DNA of 51,928 nucleotides from an uncultured Acidobacteriota bacterium (lineage in GTDB: Bacteria; Acidobacteriota; Thermoanaerobaculia; UBA5066). The DNA is taken from contig CAIMWE010000012.1 in NCBI GenBank assembly GCA_903845115.1, positions 1 to 51,928 on the forward strand, given 5' to 3'. The notes under the pieces were generated by a model. It saw nothing but the letters and a program-made list of their open reading frames with translations. It ran no database searches and had not been told where the DNA came from. Below are positions 1 through 7,281 of the stretch, in pieces. Both the position numbers and the translations under genes were made by a program. Within the stretch, counting starts at the first letter, position 1. Each line of letters opens with the position of its first letter.

Positions 1-171
1 GCTCCGCTGGTCCTCGCAGGGTCGGCGCATACCTCCTTTCGGGCACGCCATGGGGCCGCTCCCGCGTCGACCGTGGGACCCCGCCGCCGTCGTCTCGTCC
101 CCGGCCGTCCTCGAGGCTCAGTCCCCCGAGCTGGCCCGTTTTCTGGCGATCCCCGGCAGGCATCGCCAGTA

Positions 172-402
172 ACGATCACGAACCCTACCCGCGGCACCTC
201 CGCGTCCTACGCCCTCCGCAAGCTCCGGAAGGATCTCGCAGCGCGGAAGGTGATCTACGAGCGGCTGCACCCAACCGCTCCGACTAGCGCGGGACGGCCG
301 AAGAAGAATGCCGAAACGATTTCGGCATTTACCAGCGACACCGCGGCCAGCTCCTTTGAAATTGTCCGGGGCGGACGAAATCAAAGGGCGCGGCGGAAGT
401 AG
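172..402 (+). pseudogene. ParB/phage-like gene fragment A
   Basis: An open frame here reads NPTRGTSASYALRKLRKD and then RKVIYERLHP followed by a GRPKKNAETISAF segment. These phrases resemble separate parts of phage/ICE proteins related to ParB and their helix-turn-helix partners, but they are joined without the normal intervening sequence. No plausible start codon or ribosome site precedes the fragment. I read it as a decayed piece of a mobile-element gene. Bases 1-171 show nothing else I can name. Confidence 0.35.
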
Positions 403-484
403 GGTGGGGGCTGGACGACCACCCTCCGGCGCCGGCTCGCGCAAGAAGGGGCTGAAACGAGGGAAGGCCCGTGCGGCGACGCCC

Positions 485-598
485 GCCGCACAGAAGACGT
501 TCACGAAGGACACCGAAGCGAAGACGGGGATTTCTCAGCGCACCGTGCGCGAAGAAGTCCAGATCGGCGCCATGCCCGAGGCCGTGCGCGAGGAGGGG
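485..598 (+). pseudogene. ParB-like helix-turn-helix fragment B
   Basis: The frame encodes FTKDTEAKTGISQRTVRE followed by VQIGAMPEAVRE. This resembles the segment of phage/plasmid ParB-like proteins in which an 'AkdTA-KTG-S-RTV' helix-turn-helix follows the ParB N-terminal domain. The same open frame runs on from 308 to 1093, but its sequence on both sides is low-complexity Arg/Pro-rich and does not look like protein-coding sequence. A gene caller may report 308-1093 as a hypothetical protein. I think only islands within it are real coding relics. Confidence 0.35.
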
Positions 599-727
599 GG
601 AATCACGGCCCGCTGGGGCCGAAACCCCGCTCCTGCTCTCTCGTCTCAAGATTTCTTGCGCCAGGATGCCCCAGGAAGCCCGCGGAGGAGGAGGCCCTGC
701 CCGTGGTATGGCCGGGATTCGAGAGGC

Positions 728-1048
728 GCCGAGATCAAGCCGCAGTTCGCGGCGATGGCGCGGGAGCGGATGCTTGCCGGGAAGGCGGCCGACCCTAGCG
801 CAAATTTGCGCGAGGGTTCCGAGCCATCCCGCAAGGCGTCCGACGATGCTGCCGCTGCCGTCAACATCTCGGCCCGGTCGATCGAGGCGGCCATCGGGCG
901 CCGGTACAACCGGGCGAAGCTGCCGGCGACGGCAAAGGGCCAGCCGCGAATGCATCGTCCCCAAAACGGGGACGATCAACTGGGGCGAGCCGTGGACCGC
1001 ATCGCCAAGGAATCCGGCGTATCGAAGAACGCCGTCGAACGCGCCGGT
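728..1048 (+). pseudogene. Phage/ParB-like HTH fragment C
   Basis: In the same frame as fragment B, this stretch reads FAAMARERMLAGKAADP, then AAAVNISARSIEAA, then IGRRYNRAK and finally RIAKESGVSKNAVERAG. These are consecutive landmarks of a phage-type ParB/HTH protein: an 'aNVS-RSVe-A' HTH and an 'A-GVS--TV-RAGKFA' HTH. After RAG the frame goes off homology at a 22-base direct repeat (see the repeat entry), so the reading frame is broken by a tandem rearrangement. I infer a pseudogene. A functional small DNA-binding protein is less likely. Confidence 0.4.
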
Positions 1049-1062
1049 ACAACCGGGCGAAG
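898..1062 (+). repeat. 22-bp direct repeat (two copies)
   Basis: Identical 22-base segments occur at 898-919 and 1041-1062, 143 bases apart. Each begins GCGCCGGTACAACC and encodes RRYNRAK in the homologous frame. They mark the junction between fragments C and D and look like the scar of a tandem duplication. Confidence 0.75.
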
Positions 1063-1300
1063 AAGGATGCTCACTCGCGTCCGGGGAATGTAGGGAACCG
1101 CAAGCCACCTGATCGCGGTGTTCAAACTGATGACCGGGACCGCTCGTGCGACAAGCTCGCCAAAGAGCATGGTGTCGGATCTTCAACCGTATTCCGCGCC
1201 GGTAAGTTCGCCGCAGCGGTGGACAAGGTGAAGGCGGTGGACGTGTCGATCGAAGAGAAGGGAGGACCGAACGGACGGCCCCTGGATCCCCAGAAAGGGG
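1043..1300 (+). pseudogene. Phage/ParB-like HTH fragment D
   Basis: A second, frame-shifted copy of the previous unit. Read from about 1045 it gives RYNRAKKDAHSRPGN, then DKLAKEHGVGSSTVFRAG, then KFAAAVDKVKAVD. This is the best-preserved part of the relic and matches the usual order in phage proteins of this type. A further short copy follows at about 1316-1400, where QRIAGESG lies in one frame and IAGKFAAAVE in another. A frame at 1219-1575 is open but carries no recognisable domain after base 1300. Confidence 0.4.
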
Positions 1301-1378
1301 ATCCGAAAGGCAAAACCTCGCAGCGCATCGCCGGGGAATCCGGCGATACCCGGAGAGCATCGCCGGTAAGTTCGCCGC
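1197..1378 (+). repeat. 18-bp direct repeat (two copies)
   Basis: Identical 18-base segments lie at 1197-1214 and 1361-1378, 164 bases apart, each starting CGCCGGTAAGTTCGCC and encoding AGKFAA. They share the GCGCCGGTA-type left end with the 22-bp repeat, which suggests repeated slippage or recombination at the same short homology. Confidence 0.7.
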
Positions 1379-1474
1379 TGCCGTGGAGACGCCGGGGGCC
1401 GTCCACCTGGACGGGACGCCCTACCTCCCCGTCACCGTCAGATGGTGCCCGAGCCTACCGGCCGAATCCGGACA

Positions 1475-1490
1475 TGGCACGGCGCTTGAT
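1475..1490 (+). promoter_or_regulatory. Weak sigma54-like -24/-12 candidate
   Basis: TGGCACG, four bases, then TTGAT. It resembles the RpoN consensus (TGGCACG-N4-TTGCW) with one mismatch in the -12 element. It lies 190 bases upstream of the small DNA-binding gene and integrase. A single match in GC-rich DNA may be chance. Confidence 0.2.
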
Positions 1491-1512
1491 ATTTAACATA
1501 GAATCCCTTATC

Positions 1513-1552
1513 GGACGCTATTACGTCCATTATCAGTATAGCCGTACTATAC
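1513..1552. repeat. Two adjacent inverted repeats, AT-rich
   Basis: GGACG-6 nt-CGTCC at 1513-1528 and GTATAG-5 nt-CTATAC at 1536-1552 sit in the most AT-rich stretch of the left arm (about 1485-1560), just ahead of the integrase operon. They could be integrase or excisionase arm sites, or operators for the small protein encoded next. No attachment core duplicate is visible in this window. The rest of 1493-1677 holds no gene that I can see. Confidence 0.4.
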
Positions 1553-1677
1553 CACAACAATCCAGAGCCGCCTAGAACTGACCGCCGCCCGACATCGGGG
1601 ACTTACGCCCCGCATTAAACGTACACTTGACGTCCGGCTTTCCGAACCGTATCCTACGCTGGAAGGGAGACACCATC

Positions 1678-1893
1678 ATGGGACGCCCTCAGAAATTCGC
1701 CGACGGCTACGCCAAGCTCACCATCGGAACCAGCATCGAAGCGAAGGCCCGCCTAGAGCGCGCCGCCGCCCTCCTCTCCGTCCGGGAGGGGAAGCGGCTC
1801 ACCATCGGGGAGACCCTCGACCTCCTGCTAGACGAGAACGAGAGCATCAAACAGATGGAAAAGGCAGCAGCGAAGGTCCGCAAGGAAGCGTAG
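1678..1893 (+). CDS. Small ribbon-helix-helix-like DNA-binding protein
   Basis: A 71-residue protein starting MGRPQKFADGYAKLTIGTS. I chose the ATG at 1678 because a GGAAGGGAG ribosome site ends 8 bases upstream and the 'GRP' opening is typical of small DNA-binding proteins. A beta strand (KLTIG) is followed by two predicted helices (EAKARLERAAALLS and TIGETLDLLLDEN), a layout that fits MetJ/Arc-type ribbon-helix-helix proteins. The tail is charged and helical. It ends 9 bases before the integrase gene, so it is probably co-transcribed and may act as an excisionase-like or regulatory partner. That role is inferred; the family is not certain. Confidence 0.6.
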   Translation: MGRPQKFADGYAKLTIGTSIEAKARLERAAALLSVREGKRLTIGETLDLLLDENESIKQMEKAAAKVRKEA

Positions 1894-1902
1894 CGTTCGA
1901 AC

Positions 1903-3120
1903 GTGGCCACGAACGCGAAGGGTTTGAAGCGGCTCGCAGACGGGAAGTGGCGATTCCGCCTCTACATTGACGGGCACAAGGCGGGACGGCGAAAGCTCTT
2001 CACGCTCCCGAAGTCCTTCTCCCCCGCCCAAGCCCTCGCGCGCTACCGGTCCGAACAGGCGAAAGCAGCGGCCCGAGCCGGGCGCCCGATCCCTCGCGGA
2101 TGGACCCTCGCGGACGCGGGGATCGACTATCAGGCCGAACTCAAGACGCGGGGAGCGTCAATCGCCACGCTGAAGAGTGTCGAGATGCAACTCCGGATGC
2201 ACCTCATCCCGGCGTTCGGGACACGCCGCCTCGACACGATCCGGTCAACCGACGTGGAGATATGGGCCGCTAAACGAGCGGAGGGGGGAGCCGCTCCCGC
2301 CTCGGTCAACATGACGGTTGCGCTCCTCAGGGCCATCATCCGGCGTGCAATCGTTTGGGGCTGGATCGACCGGGACCCTCTCCCGACCGGCTCCGTTCGC
2401 CCCCGACCGACCCAGGGAGGCAGGACCACCTTCCTCTCCCCGGAGGAGTGGGAGAAGTTCCAGACGGTGCTAGACGACCCGCTCCGCTGGGAAGCCTATG
2501 CCCGCCTCGTGGCGAACTCCCCGCGTAACACTGACCCCGTGAGGTACCGGAAGGACCTCGTCGCCTCCATGCCCGTCTTCCGGTTCCTCCTCCTCTCCGC
2601 CTCACGGGCCGGGGAGGTATGCGCTCTCCGCTGGGAGAACCTCGACCTGGAGAATGGGGCGGTCACTATCCCGATGCCAAAGGTTCGGCGTCCGAAGGTG
2701 ATCCCGCTTCGCCCCGACCTTCGCTCCATCGTGGAGGCCCGTCCTCGTGGCACGCCTGCCGCCCTCGTCTTCACGCAGCCGAGCGGCAAGCCGTGGGCGC
2801 CTCACGTCCTCGGGCACCACTTCAAGGCTCTGGCGAAGTTGGCCGGTATCCGCGCCTGCCTGAGTCCGCATTCGCTCCGACACACGTTTGCGTCGTGGGC
2901 CGCTGCCGCCGGGGAAGACGCGATTCACCTCCGGGATGCCCTCGGCCATTCGAACATCGCCATGACGGCGAGGTACTCGCACCTCGACCTGACGGCCCTC
3001 CGGAAGACGTTCGATGTCGTCGAAGCTGTGGAAAAGTCGATCCGGCGCCAAACGGTCGCCACCTCAGATGCCAAGAATGGCCCGCTTTCGGGTACTATCT
3101 CGAAGCAGAGAAGCACTTAG
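1903..3120 (+). CDS. Tyrosine recombinase / phage-type integrase
   Basis: A 405-residue site-specific recombinase, GTG start. The N-terminal part has an Arg/Lys-rich arm-binding region (DGKWRFRLYIDGHKAGRRK) and a SAM-like core-binding domain at about residues 65-155. The C-terminal catalytic domain shows the full set: Arg in SRAGEVCALRW (about residue 235), HSLRH (His and Arg about 323-326), the second His in ALGHSN (about 349) and the nucleophilic Tyr in ARYSHL (about 358). An unusual insert (NSPRNTDPVRYRKDLVAS) lies before the catalytic Arg. The gene appears intact, unlike the sequence to its left, so it could still act on the element. No adjacent tRNA target is visible. Confidence 0.92.
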   Translation: MATNAKGLKRLADGKWRFRLYIDGHKAGRRKLFTLPKSFSPAQALARYRSEQAKAAARAGRPIPRGWTLADAGIDYQAELKTRGASIATLKSVEMQLRMHLIPAFGTRRLDTIRSTDVEIWAAKRAEGGAAPASVNMTVALLRAIIRRAIVWGWIDRDPLPTGSVRPRPTQGGRTTFLSPEEWEKFQTVLDDPLRWEAYARLVANSPRNTDPVRYRKDLVASMPVFRFLLLSASRAGEVCALRWENLDLENGAVTIPMPKVRRPKVIPLRPDLRSIVEARPRGTPAALVFTQPSGKPWAPHVLGHHFKALAKLAGIRACLSPHSLRHTFASWAAAAGEDAIHLRDALGHSNIAMTARYSHLDLTALRKTFDVVEAVEKSIRRQTVATSDAKNGPLSGTISKQRST

Positions 3121-3138
3121 AGAGCATGGCCGGGGATT

Positions 3139-4722
3139 ATGAGCGAGCCGCCCCGCCACCTCCACAACTTCCTCGTCGGCGCCGCGGCGGGGCTGGCGGC
3201 AGGGGATCTGTTGCTGGGGCTCAACCCGGCGCTTCTCGAGCCCGCACTGGCCGCGAGGCTTCTCGGCGGACTGGGCCTCCTGGGGCTCCTCCTCTTCGGG
3301 CCGGCCGCCGTCCGGAGAAGCGAGGGGGTGCCGGGGAGAAGGGGGTGGCTCCTTTCCGGAGCCGCGGCCCTGGCGTTCGGCCTCTTCGTCGAGTCGCAGA
3401 GGGAGCTGAACTACCTCTTCATCGGGAACGGGACGCGGCGGCTTCTCGTGGCCGCGAGCGCCGTCTCGTTCGCGCTTTCCTTCGTCTGCCTCGTGGCCGC
3501 CCTGCTCCGGCCAGGCCCGCGAGCCGCGCGGGTTGTGGCGGCGGCGGGCGCGATCCTCTTCGGGATGGTGCCGCTCGTGGGCCGCCAGGCGGTCGAGCGG
3601 GAACGCCTGGCCGCCTCCACGGTCCTCCCGAGGGCGTCGTCGCGAGGGCTGCTGGTCATCGGGCTGGAAGGGGCGTCCTGGGAGCTCCTGACTGCCGGCG
3701 CGTCCGACGGCTCGTTGCCGACCATCGCGCGGCTCCTGCAGGAAGGCGTGGCGGGCCCGCTCGGCACGCTGACGCCCTACAGCCGCACCTCCACGTGGAT
3801 CTCGGCGGCCACAGGAAAACGGCCGTCCAAGCACGGGATCGTCTCCGGGAGAAGGTTCGACACGCCGCTCGGGTCCCTGACGCTCCTCCCTCGTTTCCGG
3901 CACGGCGAGCCGCTCGAGAAGCTCCCGTTCTCCACGACGGTCCCCCTGGACGACGAGGGGCGGAGGAGCCTGACCTTCTGGGAGATCCTCGCGGCGCGCG
4001 GGCACGAGGTGTCGGTCCTGGGCTGGCCGGCGGCGGCGGCCCGGTTGCGGGTGGAGGCGGTCGGCCTCGACCCGCTCCTCGTCGCCTCGCTCGAGCCGCG
4101 GGGCCTCCTCTCGGACGACCGGGGTCGGGCCGGAGCGCCCGCGGGCGCCGCCAGGGACCTCTCGGTGGTCGGCGCCGCGCTCGCGGCCCTCCCGGCCGGG
4201 CCGGGGAGCGTCTCGGCGCTGGTGATGACGGGTCTGGAGGAGCCGGCGCGCGTCTACGGTCCGTCGGCGCGGCCCTCGGGGTACTGGGGTTCGACCGGCC
4301 GGGCGGCGGACGTCCGGGCGAAGGCGCTCCTCGGCTACTACCGTCTGGTCGACCGGCTGGTCGGCCAGCTGTGGGAGCGGGTCGGGAAGGACCGGACCGT
4401 CTGTCTCTTCTCGCCGGTCGGGTACGGCTCCCCCCCGACGCGCGACGCGGTCGTGCGGTTCGCGATGGGGCGAGAGCCGGAGGCGGCTCCCGACCCGAAG
4501 CACTCGGGGTTCGTCATCCTCACGGGCTCGGGCATCCGGGCCGGGGCGCGGCTCACCTCCGCGAATCTCTTCGACCTCGCCCCGACGCTCCTGGCGCTGG
4601 CCGGGGAGCCCGTGGCCCGCGACTTCGACGGGCGGGTCCTCGCGGAGGCCTTCGACGAGCGGTTCGCGGAAAACACGAGCATCCCCATCATCATCACCTT
4701 CGAGCCGGGCGGACCGCAGTGA
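3139..4722 (+). CDS. Membrane alkaline-phosphatase-superfamily protein, degenerate site
   Basis: A 527-residue protein. Several hydrophobic helices fill residues 1-160, followed by a domain with the type I phosphodiesterase/nucleotide pyrophosphatase fold: LVIGLEGASWELL, LPTIARLLQEG, STWISAATGKRPSKHGI and, near the end, LFDLAPTLLALAGEPVARDFDGRVL. In active relatives the first motif has a metal-binding Asp (GLDG) and a later SDHGF motif. Here they read GLEG and SPVGYGS, so key metal ligands appear lost. It overlaps the next gene by 4 bases (GTGA) and is probably translationally coupled to the glycosyltransferase, hinting at a role in glycan or lipid-linked sugar transfer. Function is uncertain. 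Confidence 0.8.
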   Translation: MSEPPRHLHNFLVGAAAGLAAGDLLLGLNPALLEPALAARLLGGLGLLGLLLFGPAAVRRSEGVPGRRGWLLSGAAALAFGLFVESQRELNYLFIGNGTRRLLVAASAVSFALSFVCLVAALLRPGPRAARVVAAAGAILFGMVPLVGRQAVERERLAASTVLPRASSRGLLVIGLEGASWELLTAGASDGSLPTIARLLQEGVAGPLGTLTPYSRTSTWISAATGKRPSKHGIVSGRRFDTPLGSLTLLPRFRHGEPLEKLPFSTTVPLDDEGRRSLTFWEILAARGHEVSVLGWPAAAARLRVEAVGLDPLLVASLEPRGLLSDDRGRAGAPAGAARDLSVVGAALAALPAGPGSVSALVMTGLEEPARVYGPSARPSGYWGSTGRAADVRAKALLGYYRLVDRLVGQLWERVGKDRTVCLFSPVGYGSPPTRDAVVRFAMGREPEAAPDPKHSGFVILTGSGIRAGARLTSANLFDLAPTLLALAGEPVARDFDGRVLAEAFDERFAENTSIPIIITFEPGGPQ

Positions 4723-6371
4723 CCGGCGAGCGGCGGGGCTGGCAGGGGCTCCGGAGCTTGCTCTTCCTCGCCCTCCTCGGAGGGATCCTCGCGGGCGGAA
4801 TCTCGCTCCGCTGCTACCGGCTGTTCGACCTCCCGGCCGGGCCATGGATCGACGAGGCCTACGCCCTTCGCGCGGCGCGCGAGGCGACCGCGGGGGGATG
4901 GCGCCACGTTCCGGCGAGCGCTCCGCTCCAGCCGCCCGGCGCTCCCTTCGTCAACGCCTGGGTCACGGGCCCCTATCTCGCGTTCACCTCGGTCGTCGAC
5001 CGCGCCAGCGGTGGAGGGATCGCGTCGTTCCGGCTCGTCTCCCTGCTCCCCGCGCTGCTGCTCCTCGCGGGAGGAATCCTCCTCGCGTGGGAGCTCTTCC
5101 GGCCGCGCCGGGAGGCCTTCCTGCTCGCGGGATTCCTCCTCGCCTCGTCGTCGTGGATGCTCTCCACCTCGCGCTGGGGGTGGAACGCGAACTTCAGCGC
5201 CGCCTTCGTCGTCCTCTCGGCGTTCGCGGCACTGAGGGCGGCACGGACGGAGAGGCGGCCGTTCGCGCTCTTCCTGGCGGGGTGCGCGGGGGCTCTTCTC
5301 GGCGTCGCCCAGTACGGGTACCAGTCCGCGTGGCTCGTCGCTCCCGCCCCCTTCCTCGTCCTGGCGGCCACGGCGTCTGGCGGCAGATCGTCTCCCTCCT
5401 GGCGGCCCCGGGTCGAGGCCGCCGCGGCGGCCTGCGCCGGCCTGCTCCTGGTCGCGGCGCCGCTCACCCTGCACTTCGCCTCCCACCCCGAACGGGCGGC
5501 GGCGAGGCCGAAAGAGCTCTGGGTCGGGACGGGGGGGGCCGCTCCCGCTCTCGGGAAATTTGCGGAGAACGTGCAGGGGTACGCGGGCCTCTTCGTCGTG
5601 GGAGGGGACCGAAACGAGAGGCACGGCGACCCGGGGCGCCCCGCTCTCCCGGTGGCCGTCTCCGGACTGGCGGCGGTCGGGCTGGCCGCGACGACCCGGT
5701 CCCCCCGGACCGGTCTGCTCTCTCTCGTGGTCCTCCTGCTGCTCCTGGGCGGTCTCCTCGCGGGGGGCGAGGGGCCGAACGCTTTCCGCATCTCCGCTGC
5801 GGCGACGTTCCTCGTCGTTCTCTCGGTCTGGGGGGGGCTCGCCCTCGTCGCTCTCCTGCCGCCGGGGGTCCAGGCACGAGGGCAGGGGCTCCTGGCGGGG
5901 ACGCTCCTCCTCGTTGGAGCGCTGGACGCCGCCTCGTTCCTCGACTGGCTCAGGTCCCCCCGTCTCCTCGGGGCGTTCGGCGGCCCGGAGCGGGAGCTGG
6001 CCGACGCGATCCGCGGGGAGATCCTCTCCGGGCGGGCGGACGGCGTGATGCTCGACCCGCGAGCGGCGCGGAATCCCTGGGTCGTCGACGTGCTGCTCGC
6101 CCCGCCTTCGGGGGGCGGGGGCCGGGCCCTCGCGTGGTCGGTCGTCTCCCCCGTGTCGATGAGTCGCGCCGCGGCATCGGGGCGCGCCGTCCTCGTCGCG
6201 GCCCCCCGCACGGCGGAGGCGCTCGAGGCGATCGGGGCGGCAGGGGGGGAAGCCGTCGCGAGGTCGACGCCGCTGGAGGGGTTTCCCGGCTGGATCCTCT
6301 GCCGGGTGGGGGCGATCAGGGCGAGGTCGCCGGAGGGCGGCCTTCCAGGGCCGCGAACAGGGCTTCGGTGA
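4719..6371 (+). CDS. GT39/ArnT-like membrane glycosyltransferase
   Basis: A 550-residue polytopic protein. The GTG at 4719 overlaps the preceding stop codon. The open frame extends much further upstream, but that part is antisense or off-frame to other genes. The first helix is followed by an extracytoplasmic loop carrying GPWIDEAYAL, where Asp45-Glu46 match the acidic DE pair of PMT/ArnT-type enzymes that use polyprenyl-phosphate sugars. About ten further hydrophobic segments follow, then a soluble C-terminal part. It likely transfers a sugar at the outer face of the inner membrane. Acceptor and donor are unknown. The 3' end runs 56 bases into the convergent hydrolase gene. Confidence 0.82.
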   Translation: MTGERRGWQGLRSLLFLALLGGILAGGISLRCYRLFDLPAGPWIDEAYALRAAREATAGGWRHVPASAPLQPPGAPFVNAWVTGPYLAFTSVVDRASGGGIASFRLVSLLPALLLLAGGILLAWELFRPRREAFLLAGFLLASSSWMLSTSRWGWNANFSAAFVVLSAFAALRAARTERRPFALFLAGCAGALLGVAQYGYQSAWLVAPAPFLVLAATASGGRSSPSWRPRVEAAAAACAGLLLVAAPLTLHFASHPERAAARPKELWVGTGGAAPALGKFAENVQGYAGLFVVGGDRNERHGDPGRPALPVAVSGLAAVGLAATTRSPRTGLLSLVVLLLLLGGLLAGGEGPNAFRISAAATFLVVLSVWGGLALVALLPPGVQARGQGLLAGTLLLVGALDAASFLDWLRSPRLLGAFGGPERELADAIRGEILSGRADGVMLDPRAARNPWVVDVLLAPPSGGGGRALAWSVVSPVSMSRAAASGRAVLVAAPRTAEALEAIGAAGGEAVARSTPLEGFPGWILCRVGAIRARSPEGGLPGPRTGLR

Positions 6372-7281
6372 ACGGTCCGGGGGCCTCCAGCGGGCCGTCG
6401 TGACCGACCCCGGTGATGACGAGCAGCCGCCCGCCCGGGAGCCGCCCGGCGGCCCGGCGGCCATCCTCGAGCGGGAAGAGCGTCTCGCGCTCTCCCCAGA
6501 TCAGGACGGTGCCGACAGGGAATTCCCGCTCGCGCCCCACGAGCCCGTCCTCCCGGACGATGGCCGCCACCGTCGACGCGACCGGGACGGCCGAGTAGTT
6601 CCGCGCGAGAGCATCGATCACGAATCCGGCCCGCGGAAAGGGCGGACGGAAGAAGAGGAGACCGAGGAGGTCCCGGCCCTCCTCCCGGCTTCTCGGGACG
6701 AGCCGGCGGCGGAAGGCCGAATCGTCGTCCCCGGGAGGGAACGAGAAGCCTCCGGGGTCGACCAGGACGAGCCGGCGGACCATCCGGGGCTCCGCCAGGG
6801 CGTACCGGGCCGCGGTCCAGCCGCCGAGCGAATGGCCGACGAGGTCGAAAGAGGAAAGCCCTAGCGCCCCCACCAGGGAGCGGAGGGCCGCGACCCGGCC
6901 GGCGAGGCCCCAGCCGGCGGCCGCGGGGGCCTCGCTGTTGCCGGACCCCGGGGCATCCGGGATCACGACGGTCCGTCCGGAGCGGACCAGCGTTCGTGTG
7001 ACCGCGGCCCAGTAGTCCGAGGCGGCGCCGAGGCCGTGAAGCAGGACGACCGGCGGCTCGCCGGAAAGGGGGCCGGCCACCCACGTGTGGAGGGCCTCTC
7101 CCGAGGGCCCGCGGAACGTCTCTTCCCTCGCCCCCGACCGGCGGAACGACACCTCTCCGGCCCAGCGGATGGCGCCGAGCGGGTCGGCGGCCAGGCCGCC
7201 GAGGGCGGCGAAGCCGAGGGCGAGGGCCGAGGCCGCGAGGATGCCGGCGAGACGGCGCGACCTCACGGTTCCGGTCACCAT
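6316..7281 (-). CDS. Alpha/beta hydrolase with N-terminal signal or anchor
   Basis: A 321-residue hydrolase starting [13 protein letters not shown], with a hydrophobic stretch at about 11-31 suggesting export or membrane anchoring. The fold motifs are clear: oxyanion HGLG, the nucleophile elbow GHSLGG (Ser about 151), an acidic residue in the WGERETLFP region and the catalytic His in GVGHDG. It resembles MhpC/BphD-like carboxyl-ester or C-C hydrolases, but the substrate cannot be read from sequence. Its start overlaps the end of the upstream E1 gene by 7 bases, so the two are probably one transcript. GTG at 7278 is an alternative start. Confidence 0.88.
   Translation of the reverse strand: MVTGTVRSRRLAGILAASALALGFAALGGLAADPLGAIRWAGEVSFRRSGAREETFRGPSGEALHTWVAGPLSGEPPVVLLHGLGAASDYWAAVTRTLVRSGRTVVIPDAPGSGNSEAPAAAGWGLAGRVAALRSLVGALGLSSFDLVGHSLGGWTAARYALAEPRMVRRLVLVDPGGFSFPPGDDDSAFRRRLVPRSREEGRDLLGLLFFRPPFPRAGFVIDALARNYSAVPVASTVAAIVREDGLVGREREFPVGTVLIWGERETLFPLEDGRRAAGRLPGGRLLVITGVGHDGPLEAPGPFTEALFAALEGRPPATSP

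Noticed and set aside
329-1360. Minus-strand open frame of 343 residues over the left arm
   Set aside because: Low-complexity Arg/Pro/Gly composition with no motif. A high-GC shadow frame.
2619-4718. Long open frame joined to the GT39-like gene, giving a 1250-residue protein
   Set aside because: Its first 700 residues are Arg/Pro/Gly-rich and lie out of frame over the integrase and the AP-superfamily gene. Only 4719-6371 has real protein features.
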